Below are positions 38,845-47,205 of a DNA stretch of 64,000 bases, piece after piece. Position 1 is the first letter of the stretch, and each line of letters begins with the position of its first letter. The translations under genes and the position numbers were made by a program. The notes beneath the pieces were generated by a model that worked only from the letters and a program-made list of their open reading frames with translations, had not been told where the DNA came from and ran no database searches. The DNA comes from a virus: the IMG/VR virus record IMGVR_UViG_3300042090_002405, positions 1 through 64,000 of that record; one strand, 5' to 3'.

Positions 38845-39063
38845 TTACTCGCGCTTGCGTGAGGATGCAAGAGGCGCATCGAGGATCAACTGCTCGAGCG
38901 TCCCCGACCGCGTCTGTACACGCTCCGTTGCGAGTTTTTTTAGATGCGCGAGGGCCTCGCGCGAAAGCGTGAACGTCGCCATTTGACGGGTTCGCTGCTC
39001 GTTGGTGCGGGTTGGGGTGCCGGAACGTCTTCGCAGCGAATCGGCCCCGGACATCTCCAGCAT
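38845..39063 (-). CDS. Ribbon-helix-helix protein RHH3
   Basis: About 72 residues. MATFTLSREALAHLKKLATE followed by VQTRSGTLEQLILDA is the same RHH type as those at 10119 and 10819, including the TRSG..EQLI signature and a Thr/Arg-rich N-terminal arm. Start at ATG 39063 or 39054. A probable repressor of this small-gene operon. Confidence 0.65.
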   Translation of the reverse strand: MLEMSGADSLRRRSGTPTRTNEQRTRQMATFTLSREALAHLKKLATERVQTRSGTLEQLILDAPLASSRKRE

Positions 39064-39083
39064 CTTCTTCGTTGGTCTCACGA

Positions 39084-39350
39084 CTAAACCTCGTCGTCGG
39101 ATCGAGCGGTTCGGGTGGCTCGTTCGCGTAGCGAGGCGACGACACCGCGGTTGTACTCTGCGCATGCCCGATCGAACGCGCTAGTTCCCTCTTTGACGCC
39201 CCACTTCTTGGCGCACGCGGTCGCTCCCATCGCGTTGATCGTTGATTCGTTCCATCCGGCGGATTGCGCGGCAGCCTCCTCCGCTCGCTCTGCCCGGGTC
39301 ACGCGGTCGCGGGCGGCCATGAGTCTGGTGCGCAGGGTTTCCCTGTTCAT
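39084..39350 (-). CDS. 88-residue helical protein
   Basis: MNRETLRTRLMAARDRVTRA, then EEAAAQSAGWNESTINAMGA and an Arg-rich end. ATGA overlap with the gene before it. The pattern of small charged helices is typical for phage regulators, with no specific match. Confidence 0.5.
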   Translation of the reverse strand: MNRETLRTRLMAARDRVTRAERAEEAAAQSAGWNESTINAMGATACAKKWGVKEGTSAFDRACAEYNRGVVASLRERATRTARSDDEV

Positions 39351-39589
39351 GACCGCACCTCGTCCAGGATCCAGCCGAGTCGTTCCCTGACGCGCGCAGG
39401 GACCTTTGCCTCGGGCACGAGTTCCCACTCCCCACCGCCGGTCTGGGGCCCGCTAACCGTCGCCCCGAATCCGCCGTTCCACGAGCCGTCCTCGTCGGCG
39501 AGATAGAACCCCCATCGCGAATCGGGGTCAGGCACCTGCACGAGCCAGGTTCGGCCAGAGCGAACGTAACCGAGTGCCGGCGCGTTCAC
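39347..39589 (-). CDS. 80-residue beta-rich protein
   Basis: MNAPALGYVRSGRTWLVQVP, then WGFYLADEDGSWNGGFGATV, a Trp/Gly-rich beta sheet, possibly a small SH3-like fold. GTG start overlapping the previous stop (GTGA) and ATGA overlap with the next gene. Function unknown. Confidence 0.5.
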   Translation of the reverse strand: MNAPALGYVRSGRTWLVQVPDPDSRWGFYLADEDGSWNGGFGATVSGPQTGGGEWELVPEAKVPARVRERLGWILDEVRS

Positions 39590-39955
39590 GACGCCACCTC
39601 GGCCGCCCGCTCAGCGTCGGCGCGTGTCGCATAGACTTCGATCGTATCGTCGTCTACGTAGCCGGCGAGCAGATTGATCGTCGTACGAAACCCGCTGTCG
39701 GATCTCGTGCACCGACGCCTCGACCTCCGCTTCCGCCACCGACGTAGGCAGGGAAGTGTCGATCCACCCGTCATCGTCGCGCGTCGTCACGACGACGAGC
39801 GGCTGAAGGCGCTGCTCACACGAAACATCTACGTCGGTCCCGGGGAACGCCTCGGCAATCGCCTCGGCGAGCGCCGTCTCGTACGCCGCGAGGTCGTCTG
39901 ACGTGTAGTCGCACCCCCAATCGAGGGTGTCCCGCACCACGATCGAGCGGCTCAC
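39586..39955 (-). pseudogene. Frameshifted hypothetical protein
   Basis: The start (GTG 39955) and the stop (39586) are both coupled to neighbours by GTGA overlaps, but the interval is 370 nt, one more than a multiple of three. The first frame is good to about ASVHEIRQR and the +1 frame continues well (INLLAGYVDDDTIEVYATRA). A one-base change near a GGGTTT tract around 39690 would explain it. It is either a real lesion, a sequencing error or, less likely, programmed slippage. Confidence 0.55.
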
Positions 39956-40188
39956 GACGCCACCTCGTCAGCCGCTTCGCAGTGCGCAGGGAACTCGTCG
40001 GCCTCCTCACAATCGGCCCAATCCGCCTCCTCAACTTCCGCGCGGATCCAATCCCCTTCACCGGGGTATCGCCCGGTCTGTATCTGGCCCACGAGACGCA
40101 TCACTCGATACAGTTGCCCGTTGCCCGGCACATAGGCGCCAACCGTCGGCAGCCCGTTCCCTCGCGCGCAAATCACTGCCTCGATCAT
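39952..40188 (-). CDS. 78-residue hypothetical protein
   Basis: MIEAVICARGNGLPTVGAYV opens a beta-rich fold, followed by an acidic helical C-terminus with three Cys. GGAGG lies about 9 nt before ATG 40188. First gene of the small-gene operon reaching 37692, with two GTACGTAC elements upstream. Confidence 0.5.
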   Translation of the reverse strand: MIEAVICARGNGLPTVGAYVPGNGQLYRVMRLVGQIQTGRYPGEGDWIRAEVEEADWADCEEADEFPAHCEAADEVAS

Positions 40189-40233
40189 CCCCGCATCCTC
40201 CTCGGAGCCCCGCGCCCCACGAGAAAGAACATA

Positions 40234-40300
40234 GCGCGGTACGTACCGCGCGCAAGCCCGGCGGGTCGGTTTCGGACGGATGTTCAGGTACGTACCGCGC
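40234..40300. promoter_or_regulatory. Palindromic GTACGTAC operators
   Basis: GCGCGGTACGTACCGCGC (40234-40251) is a perfect 18-bp palindrome. GGTACGTACCGCGC (40287-40300) is a partial second copy. Both lie upstream of the minus-strand operon starting at 40188, about 46 and 100 bp away. The core also occurs at 10742-10750. A strong repressor or activator binding-site candidate. Confidence 0.7.
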
Positions 40301-40304
40301 AGCG

Positions 40305-41357
40305 CTAGGTCTTCGGCCACCCTGCCGCAAGCCCCTGCGTGGCGAGCTGGATCGCCTCCGTCTTCGTCAGGACGAACCCCGCCGAGGACAACCCCGCGAC
40401 GGCCCAGCTCTGGGCCTGTGCGAGCTCCACAGCGGCCCCAGGGGTCGCCCGCGCGGCCGCGGGGGCCGGCTTCGGGGGGAACAGCGCGACGACCGCCGCA
40501 ACCGCCTGTGCGTTGCCCCCGAGGGCGACCCATTTGTCGGCCTGATCGGCGACGTGGCGGCCGTGGCTATCGAATCCCGTCTTGTTGAACTGGAGCGCAC
40601 TGAAGGTGACGAAGCATTCGGGATCCACACTAGCCACGAAGGCCGAGCTCACCCACGCCCATGAGCCCCACGTCCATACGCGGTAGAAGCCGTTCAGGGA
40701 CGTCCCGTTGCTCGAGTCGTTTGGGCCGGCGATGTCCGCGAGGGCCGAGTAGTGGCCGTTGTTCGGGTTGGGCGTATCGGCGTTCGGCCACACGGTTCCC
40801 TGTGCGAACCCTGCGAGAAAGTCGTCCGGGACGCTCCATGCGAGGCAGATGCCGTAGAACTGATCTTGACAATACTGCGCAAGCGGAACGTTCGTCACGT
40901 CGACGTCGAGGTGATCCGCGATCACTGCCGTCGAGTCCCCCGCGATTCCTCCACCGGCCGGGGTCCAGATGCCGGAGGGTCCAACGAGCATGTCTTCGTC
41001 AGTCCCGTTGTCTCCGCCGCTTACGCTTTCATATTGGCTGATCAGGGCGGCTTGATTGACGGATATCTCTGCGAATCCTGGTTGCCCCTGGCCATAGGTG
41101 CGAATCTCGTCGATGTGCGCACACATCACGGGGCCGCAATCGCCATACTGATTGTTGCCAAGCATAGGACAAGAGACTGTTGCGTTACCTGTGCAGTCTA
41201 CAGGTAACACTGTTGTGGGCGGCGCGACGTGTCCAACAGGCAATACCGCTTTCGCCATCGGCTTCTTGCGGCGAAGCAGATCGCGGTGGTGAAAATGGAC
41301 CCACGTCCCGTGCTTAGGGAGCCATACCTTTTGTGAGGTGGACGTTTTCGAAGCCAT
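40305..41357 (-). CDS. Papain-like cysteine peptidase-type protein
   Basis: 350 residues. LGNNQYGDCGPV with Cys74 and NPNNGHYSAL with His202 match a papain-fold family common in phages and soil bacteria (GNDQYGDC-type). Trp-rich strands (WTWGSWAWVS) follow. There is no signal peptide, and the first 35 residues are basic. AGGGAG lies before ATG 41357. It may process virion proteins or attack the cell wall on entry. Confidence 0.7.
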   Translation of the reverse strand: MASKTSTSQKVWLPKHGTWVHFHHRDLLRRKKPMAKAVLPVGHVAPPTTVLPVDCTGNATVSCPMLGNNQYGDCGPVMCAHIDEIRTYGQGQPGFAEISVNQAALISQYESVSGGDNGTDEDMLVGPSGIWTPAGGGIAGDSTAVIADHLDVDVTNVPLAQYCQDQFYGICLAWSVPDDFLAGFAQGTVWPNADTPNPNNGHYSALADIAGPNDSSNGTSLNGFYRVWTWGSWAWVSSAFVASVDPECFVTFSALQFNKTGFDSHGRHVADQADKWVALGGNAQAVAAVVALFPPKPAPAAARATPGAAVELAQAQSWAVAGLSSAGFVLTKTEAIQLATQGLAAGWPKT

Positions 41358-41372
41358 GGTTTTCTCCCTTCT

Positions 41373-42035
41373 CTATTCCTTGTGCCGGATCGAGCGGAGC
41401 TTCACGCGAAAGTCGGGATCCTCGAGAAGCGCCGCGACCTTTGTGGACTTAATCACCAAAGTCCCCGCATCGCCCGCCGGCCCGTTCGTCCAAAGATCGA
41501 TGATGTTCGCGATTTCTTGCGCCGTGATCATGCCGCACGAAGTGCCGACCGCCGTTGCGATGTCCTCGAACGTTGTTGTACCGGCTGCGACGGCTGCTGC
41601 GATGGCCTCCTCTACGCAAATCGTCACCTGGCCCACGTCGGCGGTAACGGGAGCAACCTTGTTACAGCCCGCGACAGCGGCAGCGACGGTTTCGTGCGCA
41701 TGCGCATGCGATGGCTGTGTACGGGGCAACGCAAAGGCCAGCAAGATGAGCGCTGCCAGAGCGTAAATCATCCGCAAGGCGGCGGGCGCTTTCGTCTCCG
41801 CGGGCGGTGTGGGCGCAGGAGGCGGCACTACGGGCGGGGTGTTCGGCGGGACGATAATGCTCCGCGCGACGAGCGCGATCACGACCGCGACGAGCCCGCC
41901 CCAGGGGCCTAGCTTCGTCAGATCGAGGCTTCCCGGCTGAAGGAGCTGCTGCCCGACGGCGGTGACCAGAAGCGTCAGCACGGCGGCGAGGTGGGCCGAG
42001 TTGAGAGATACGCGCGAGCCTAGTTTCAGGTTCAT
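41373..42035 (-). CDS. Membrane protein with three hydrophobic segments
   Basis: 220 residues. Hydrophobic stretches at about 15-32, 45-62 (LVAVVIALVARSIIVPP) and 86-104 (MIYALAALILLAFALP), with a Pro-rich loop between. The C-terminal half is soluble and helical. A holin-like or anchoring role in a lysis region is possible. No family is certain. Confidence 0.55.
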   Translation of the reverse strand: MNLKLGSRVSLNSAHLAAVLTLLVTAVGQQLLQPGSLDLTKLGPWGGLVAVVIALVARSIIVPPNTPPVVPPPAPTPPAETKAPAALRMIYALAALILLAFALPRTQPSHAHAHETVAAAVAGCNKVAPVTADVGQVTICVEEAIAAAVAAGTTTFEDIATAVGTSCGMITAQEIANIIDLWTNGPAGDAGTLVIKSTKVAALLEDPDFRVKLRSIRHKE

Positions 42036-42055
42036 CGGTCGAAGATACTACAAGA

Positions 42056-42253
42056 GTGCGCGCCTTCGTACTCCTCTTGGCCCTTCTGTCGGCTTGCGGC
42101 ATGTGGGCGCAGACAGGGAGCATCTACCGCGGGAGTTGCGTCCACGCGGGCGTACGGCCGGCCAGTGACGGGGGCGGCGACTATGCCGTGACCTTGCAGG
42201 TCAGCACGGACTTCCCCCTCTGCAAGAACGTCTACCCGTCTCGTGGACGTTAG
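42056..42253 (+). CDS. Small lipoprotein
   Basis: 65 residues from GTG 42056. VRAFVLLLALLSACGMWAQT has a clear signal sequence and lipobox (LLSAC, Cys14), followed by a short periplasmic part with two Cys. It lies on the opposite strand between two membrane-protein genes. In size it resembles an outer spanin (Rz1-like), but it is Pro-poor and unpaired. Confidence 0.5.
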   Translation: MRAFVLLLALLSACGMWAQTGSIYRGSCVHAGVRPASDGGGDYAVTLQVSTDFPLCKNVYPSRGR

Positions 42254-42954
42254 CGGGTCGGGGCAACCGTTGTTGCCGCGTGTTTTGCTTCGCTCGCGCA
42301 CCAAGCCAGAAGGGGGCCCGCTGTCGAGATCCCCGCGAGCACCGCCAGCACGATCTTCAAATTTCGAACACGATTGCGCGAAAGCTTTTTGATCGCCTGT
42401 TCCGCCTCTGCTGCTGCGCGGGCTTGTTTCCTTTGCGCTTCCTCGGCGCCTTCCGCGCGTGCTTTGGACAAGGCGGCCTCTTTTTCTGCCGTCTCGCGCG
42501 CCTCGTGCAGCTCGTTGATCTGATCTTGGATCTGCGCGAGATAGTCGGGCTTGATTGTCCACGAACCCGTGTCCGACGGCTTGCCGGGGGGCGGCATCAC
42601 CGAGCGCATGCCGTGGACGCTGCTGTACGCGCCAGGGTATGGCGAAGGTCGTCGCTTGGAGGACTCTTCGTCGAGGCGCTTCTCGAGATCGTCTGTCCGC
42701 TTCGCCATCAAATTCACGAGGCGGTGTTGCGAGGTAATCTCTTCGCGGAGGGCCTTGAAATTTTGCTCGTCGCGCTGCGAATGCGCCTCGATGGTTGCAG
42801 ATAGGCCCGTGTGATTTTTCACGAGCTCGTTGCGCAGAGCATTCGACTCGGCGCGATACTCGTGCGCTGTGACAGGGCGCCGATTTGGATCCGCTAGGGT
42901 CTGGTAGAGCGCGTGGATCATCTCCTCTTGGCTCAGCAGCGGCGGGGACGGCAT
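42250..42954 (-). CDS. Coiled-coil protein with C-terminal membrane anchor
   Basis: 234 residues from ATG 42954 (AAGGAG 6 nt upstream). A long coiled coil (about 40-185, including AETAEKEAALSKARAEGAEE-like heptads) ends in NLKIVLAVLAGISTAGPLLA, a membrane helix. It could be a phage tether or lysis accessory protein. It converges with the small lipoprotein gene. Confidence 0.55.
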   Translation of the reverse strand: MPSPPLLSQEEMIHALYQTLADPNRRPVTAHEYRAESNALRNELVKNHTGLSATIEAHSQRDEQNFKALREEITSQHRLVNLMAKRTDDLEKRLDEESSKRRPSPYPGAYSSVHGMRSVMPPPGKPSDTGSWTIKPDYLAQIQDQINELHEARETAEKEAALSKARAEGAEEAQRKQARAAAEAEQAIKKLSRNRVRNLKIVLAVLAGISTAGPLLAWCASEAKHAATTVAPTR

Positions 42955-43156
42955 CCTCAGCTCCTTCGGCGGAAACGGCAGCAACGGCGACAGAAACGGA
43001 ATCCTCCCCAAGTGTAGAGCGCCCCTCAAGATACCGCCGGCCTCTGCCGGACCCGCCGTCGTGAACATTAGGGAGCCTCGTTTCGCTCCGAGCGTACTCC
43101 GGGCGGGACGCTACAGCTACCGTCTCCTGCGAGGTGGTTTGCGGTATGCTTTTAGC

Positions 43157-43315
43157 ATGCGAACCTCATCCATATGCCGCCGGTGCCACCGCCTTCGGGC
43201 CGTAGACGAGACCCGAGCCTGTGCGACGTGCGTGGCGGAGCTCCGCGCGCAGGAGCGCCGCCGTCCAGCACCCCCACCGCCCACGGTGGCTGTCGTGCCG
43301 GAGAAGCCGACCTAA
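43157..43315 (+). CDS. 52-residue zinc-finger-like protein
   Basis: MRTSSICRRCHRLRAVDETR, then ACATC, giving two CxxC pairs, and a Pro-rich end. The ATG lies next to an ATGCTTTTAGCAT inverted repeat. The frame is open upstream to 43061, but the Arg-rich leader is not convincing. Function unknown. Confidence 0.4.
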   Translation: MRTSSICRRCHRLRAVDETRACATCVAELRAQERRRPAPPPPTVAVVPEKPT

Positions 43316-43318
43316 GCC

Positions 43319-44530
43319 CTAAGAGCCCTCGTCGAGGGTGTCGCCACGGGTCGACATCGCCCCCTCGCCGCTCTTGAGCTCGTGGAGCAGCGTGAAGACG
43401 CGCTCGTATTTTTTCCGGCACGCCGCGAGCGAATACTTTTCGCGTGCCGCCGCCGCGATGTCTTCTCGGTTGAGACGCCCCTCTAGCACGAGCTCGACCG
43501 AGCGGATCATGTCCCCTAGCGTCCGGAAGCGGTACCCATTAAGACCGGGCTCGATGGTCTCCGTGAAGGCCCCCCAATCGCTCGCGAGAAGGGGGGTTCC
43601 GGAGAGAAGCCCCTCGACGCCCGAGCCCCCGAAGGGCTCGATGAATTGCGTAGGCATGATGCTCGCGACAGCGTTCCGCATCCATTTTGATCGGTCCTTG
43701 CCGACGAGGGCCCCGACGTACTCCGCTTTGCCGGCATACTCGCCGCAGTGTGCGCGGATCCATTCGAAGTCCCCCTGCCCCGCGAAGACAAATCGAAGGG
43801 CGCTCTTGGGATACTTTTGGAACCATGCTTTCAGGAGGGTCCCGACGATGTCCGCGCCTTTGGACGAATTGATCCGCCCCATGAAGAGGATGTACGGCCC
43901 TTTCGCGTCGCCTTCGCCTTTGCCGTACGGCCACTCTTCCGGATCGAAGTAGTTCGGGATCACGAACGAGTAGCAAGGGTTCGTTCCAAGTCCGTACGAA
44001 GTGCCTTCCCAGCGGCCGAGATGCCGGTACATCCACGCGTGGCTCTCATAGATACGTGCGGTCGTACCGGCTTGGGTGGGCCCCTCGATGGGGGCGTCCG
44101 GGTAGCCGATGCCGGTCTCAACGTGCATCGCCGCGGCGAATTCGGGGATGATACTCGCATGTGCACAACCGAATGGGTGCGCTACGAAGTCGTGCAAACG
44201 GACGCGTTTCCGCATCGCGCGACGAAGGCGCTCCTCGAAGAGCCGATGCCCCTCCGATCCAACCTTCGCATGGTTTCCGATAAAGTCGGCAGGGTCTCGA
44301 GGGTAGAGCTTTCGAACCTCGCTCTTGGTGAGGATCTTCACGTGTTCGTCGGCGAGGCTCTCCGACCCTTCGTTGCCGTACTCGATTACCCCGCCTTGGA
44401 AGAAGCCCTTCATCATCTTCGGGAAGCGCAGGGCCTTCATCGTGAAAGCGCAGTGGCTGAACTCTAAAGAGGGGACGGTGTGAAACGGCGCGATTAGATG
44501 AAGCGCGCCAGGCACAGACGCGCGCTTCAT
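43319..44530 (-). CDS. Glycosyltransferase, GT-B fold (GT4-like)
   Basis: 403 residues. The C-terminal Rossmann domain has YILFMGRINSSKGADI and EPFGGSGVEGLLSGTPLLAS, the ExxxxxxxE motif that binds the sugar nucleotide in GT4-type enzymes. The N-terminal domain is less conserved. No signal peptide, so it is cytoplasmic. Its ATG overlaps the stop of the RHH-like gene (ATGA). It lies downstream of the collagen-like protein and the GT-A enzyme, which points to glycosylation of that protein. Confidence 0.85.
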   Translation of the reverse strand: MKRASVPGALHLIAPFHTVPSLEFSHCAFTMKALRFPKMMKGFFQGGVIEYGNEGSESLADEHVKILTKSEVRKLYPRDPADFIGNHAKVGSEGHRLFEERLRRAMRKRVRLHDFVAHPFGCAHASIIPEFAAAMHVETGIGYPDAPIEGPTQAGTTARIYESHAWMYRHLGRWEGTSYGLGTNPCYSFVIPNYFDPEEWPYGKGEGDAKGPYILFMGRINSSKGADIVGTLLKAWFQKYPKSALRFVFAGQGDFEWIRAHCGEYAGKAEYVGALVGKDRSKWMRNAVASIMPTQFIEPFGGSGVEGLLSGTPLLASDWGAFTETIEPGLNGYRFRTLGDMIRSVELVLEGRLNREDIAAAAREKYSLAACRKKYERVFTLLHELKSGEGAMSTRGDTLDEGS

Positions 44531-44736
44531 CGCTGGATCCCAGGCTGGGGCTGGGGGTCATATTTGCCACTGCTCGCGAGACGTGCGCAGGTACGAATCC
44601 ATGCCGACAATGTTGCCCCACTCGCTCGCGCGGCCTTTGTAAAGATCTTCTCTTCTTCGGGTGTGATTCGAAGATGCACGCTCACCGTGCGCTTCGAGCT
44701 CTTCGGCCGCCCGCGCACCTGCCCGCGCGGCGTCAC
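44527..44736 (-). CDS. RHH-like protein
   Basis: 69 residues from GTG 44736. KRTVSVHLRITPEEEKIFTK followed by ATLSAWIRTCARL is an RHH fold of the type seen in antitoxins and MobC-like proteins. Coupled by overlap to both neighbours (GTGA, ATGA). Possibly a regulator of the glycosylation genes. Confidence 0.6.
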   Translation of the reverse strand: MTPRGQVRGRPKSSKRTVSVHLRITPEEEKIFTKAARASGATLSAWIRTCARLASSGKYDPQPQPGIQR

Positions 44737-45089
44737 TTTGCTATCCGGCTAGGCCCATTATCTGTGGCGGCGGCAAGGCCCAACAGGAGATCGTCGTACC
44801 CGCGTACCTGAATGTAGACGAGGGGCGGCTCCCGATCGACCGTAGGGGCCTTGATCACTTCTGCGAGGAGTTTGAGGTCTCCCTCTTCGAGTTGCATCGT
44901 CTGTCCGACGCTCTTTTCGAACTCTTTCTTGAGCCGAAGCATCGCGTCGAGGTTCGTAATCGGTGTGGTCCAACGCTTGTCGTTGAGCCAATGCCCGAGT
45001 GCGTAAGCCCGAAACGAGTACGCGTTGCCCGCGGCGCCAGAGATTTGATCGCGGAGCACGACGGTCGCGGGGATGGGCGCTTCTCTCAT
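44733..45089 (-). CDS. 118-residue hypothetical protein
   Basis: MREAPIPATVVLRDQISGAA, then helical segments (NLDAMLRLKKEFEKSVGQTM) and a beta-rich end. ATG 45089 is chosen because the longer frame overlaps the upstream gene. Coupled to the RHH-like gene. It resembles small phage tail-assembly chaperone-like proteins only in size. Confidence 0.5.
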   Translation of the reverse strand: MREAPIPATVVLRDQISGAAGNAYSFRAYALGHWLNDKRWTTPITNLDAMLRLKKEFEKSVGQTMQLEEGDLKLLAEVIKAPTVDREPPLVYIQVRGYDDLLLGLAAATDNGPSRIAK

Positions 45090-45121
45090 TCCGCGCCGTG
45101 TAGACCAGAAAAAGAGGCGGG

Positions 45122-45775
45122 TCAACCCCCGGGCGTGTTCGTCGCGTAGAACTCATGCCCTCCCGAGTGCATGACGTGCCCTGGCCCGCCACACCAAAGC
45201 ATCACGCGACCGCCGAGGGCTCGCCACCGCGCGCAGAAAGAGAGATCTTCCGAAAGAAGGCCGTCCCCCTCGGTCGGCCCCGTGTAGAGCAGTCCGAAGA
45301 GGTCGGCGCACTTCCACGGGTTGGGGTGGTCCGTGTAGATCCGCGCGGCTTTCGTCATCTCTTCGAGACATTTTCTCGAAGTGAGCGTGAAACCGAACCC
45401 TAACCCTTCTACCTCGAGGAGATCCCCTTCGCGTTTTTTGTCCGGCAGCGCTGCATGCGTAAACTTGATGGGGTAATCCTTTCCTACGTACGGTGCGCCG
45501 ACGAGGTCCTCTCTCGTATCGATCATCCTCTGTATGATTTCCGGTCTGTCTGCCCACTGGTCAGCATCGAGCCAAAGAACGTGCGTCATCTTCTCTAGGC
45601 GGGTGTCCTGAAGAATACGCGCGGCGAGACGGTTCCTCGCTCGTACGGGCTCGAACGATACCGCGGTCTTTGCGAAGCGGGGTGGCACTAGGTTCGCGCG
45701 GAAATCCGCGAACCCCAGTGTGACCAGCGCATTTTTCGGGTTCGTTCCTCGAACGGGCGTGGCGACGACGATCAC
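45122..45775 (-). CDS. Glycosyltransferase, GT-A fold
   Basis: 217 residues from GTG 45775, 7 bp after the collagen-like gene. Rossmann start MIVVATPVRGTNPKNALVTL, then THVLWLDADQWADRP with the DxD at residues 70-72 that binds the nucleotide-sugar metal ion, and later GLGFGFTLTSRK and DLSFCARWRALGG. Typical small GT2-like phage glycosyltransferase. Its acceptor may be the Thr-rich collagen-like protein encoded just upstream. Confidence 0.82.
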   Translation of the reverse strand: MIVVATPVRGTNPKNALVTLGFADFRANLVPPRFAKTAVSFEPVRARNRLAARILQDTRLEKMTHVLWLDADQWADRPEIIQRMIDTREDLVGAPYVGKDYPIKFTHAALPDKKREGDLLEVEGLGFGFTLTSRKCLEEMTKAARIYTDHPNPWKCADLFGLLYTGPTEGDGLLSEDLSFCARWRALGGRVMLWCGGPGHVMHSGGHEFYATNTPGG

Positions 45776-45782
45776 GGCGCGG

Positions 45783-47177
45783 TCACGGCGCGGCGGTTGT
45801 ACCGCCGACGTAGAAGGGTGAACCGCCCACGAGCACCTCGAAATAGTGCGTGGGCGCTGTCCCGGTACCGCCGATAGTCTGCCCGGAGAAGTTGACGAGG
45901 CCGCCCGACGTCGCCGCCAACACTAGGTTGCTTCCGCTTGCCGCTGCGAGCTCCAAGATACCGCTCGTCGCGAAGATAGATGCTGTTCCTCCGGCTGACG
46001 CCAAGAAGTATTGACCGCTGCTCGCGTTGAGCTCGAGTTGCCCGGTTGTCTCTAGCGTCGCTACTCCACTCGCCGCCGTGATGAAAACGGTTCCAGTGTC
46101 CGGGGTGAGTGTGATGTTTGTCGAAGACGTCTCGAGCGTCATGCCCCCCGCGCCCGTCGCATCGAGAACTACCGTAGAGCCCGTCAGATGTGCTGCGCCG
46201 GCCGCCGCGAGAAGCAGTGTTGCGTTCGCACCATTGCCCTCCAGCATGAGGTCACTCGACGACGTGAGCGTCTGCGCGCCACTTGTGCCGAGCGTCGTTA
46301 CATCCGTGGATGGGGCCAGAAGGATTCCGCCGCCTGAAGCGGAGATCTCTACAGACAGAGCTGCGTCAATGTCGATGTTGCCGCCCGACGACGTGATCGT
46401 GAGCAGAGCGCCGCCCGTGAGCGTCTCGTTGCCACCTGTGCCGAAAGTCGTCGTGTTGTTGGAGGGGGCGATCGTGATGCCGCCCCCCGCGGTCGAGATG
46501 TCTAGACCGCTGCTTCCGATGATTCCGGGGCCGCCGTTGATGGTGACGGCGCCGTTCGAAAATGTTGTGTTGCCGCCCCCTGGGTTGACCGCGATCGATC
46601 CGGAATTCGTTTCGATCGTGATCTGCGCGCCCCCTAGGGGGGACGACGTGAAAACTGTAAGCGTGTCGTTATCGTTGTTGCCAAGAGTGGCGCTTCCTCC
46701 GCCGAAGCTGTTGCCACCGTTGATCCACGCGTTGGCAGCACCTGCGCCGGTTGCGCCCTGAGGGCCGGTCGCCCCTGTCGTGCCTACTCCCGTAGCACCG
46801 GCCGCGCCCTGCACGCCAGTTGCGCCCTGTACGCCGGTTGCGCCCGTCGCGCCGCCCCCCGGGCCGGTCGGCCCTTGTAGCCCCGTCGCGCCGGTCGACC
46901 CCGCCCCTGTGGCACCCGTCACTCCCGTTGCGCCCTGCACGCCGGTTGCCCCGGCAACACCCGTCGCTCCCGTGGCCCCCGAGCCGGGCCCCGTTGCTCC
47001 CTGGACGCCCGTGGCGCCGGTCGCCCCTGCTCCCGTCGCACCCTGTACCCCGGTAGCACCCGGCGGGCCCGCAACGCCCGTCGCACCCGTTGCGCCTCCG
47101 CCGGCCCCTCCGCCGCTGCTGGGAGGGCTTTCGTAGGTGTTGGGCGACTTATTTTTGATCCCTGCGATAGACCCCAT
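45783..47177 (-). CDS. Tagged collagen-like fibre protein
   Basis: 464 residues. Residues 1-16 ([16 protein letters not shown]) are the shared N-terminal tag. Residues about 25-147 are Gly-X-Y triplets rich in GAT, GVQ and GPT, a trimeric collagen-like stalk. The C-terminal 300 residues are repetitive beta-structure ([15 protein letters not shown]-like units) expected to form a trimeric beta-helix. No signal peptide. GGAG lies 9 nt upstream. Likely a virion or cell-surface fibre; the Thr-rich stalk is a candidate O-glycosylation target. Confidence 0.82.
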   Translation of the reverse strand: MGSIAGIKNKSPNTYESPPSSGGGAGGGATGATGVAGPPGATGVQGATGAGATGATGVQGATGPGSGATGATGVAGATGVQGATGVTGATGAGSTGATGLQGPTGPGGGATGATGVQGATGVQGAAGATGVGTTGATGPQGATGAGAANAWINGGNSFGGGSATLGNNDNDTLTVFTSSPLGGAQITIETNSGSIAVNPGGGNTTFSNGAVTINGGPGIIGSSGLDISTAGGGITIAPSNNTTTFGTGGNETLTGGALLTITSSGGNIDIDAALSVEISASGGGILLAPSTDVTTLGTSGAQTLTSSSDLMLEGNGANATLLLAAAGAAHLTGSTVVLDATGAGGMTLETSSTNITLTPDTGTVFITAASGVATLETTGQLELNASSGQYFLASAGGTASIFATSGILELAAASGSNLVLAATSGGLVNFSGQTIGGTGTAPTHYFEVLVGGSPFYVGGTTAAP

Positions 47178-47205
47178 GGAAGAAACTCCGCGTTGGCTGT
47201 GACGG

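Noticed and set aside
40305-41357. Host housekeeping protease
   Set aside because: No signal peptide or known housekeeping family. The GNNQYGDC pattern and lysis-like neighbours fit a phage-borne papain-like protein better.
46780-47136. Pro/Ala/Val repeat protein on the plus strand ([13 protein letters not shown])
   Set aside because: This is the reverse reading of the collagen-like Gly-X-Y repeats, not an independent gene.
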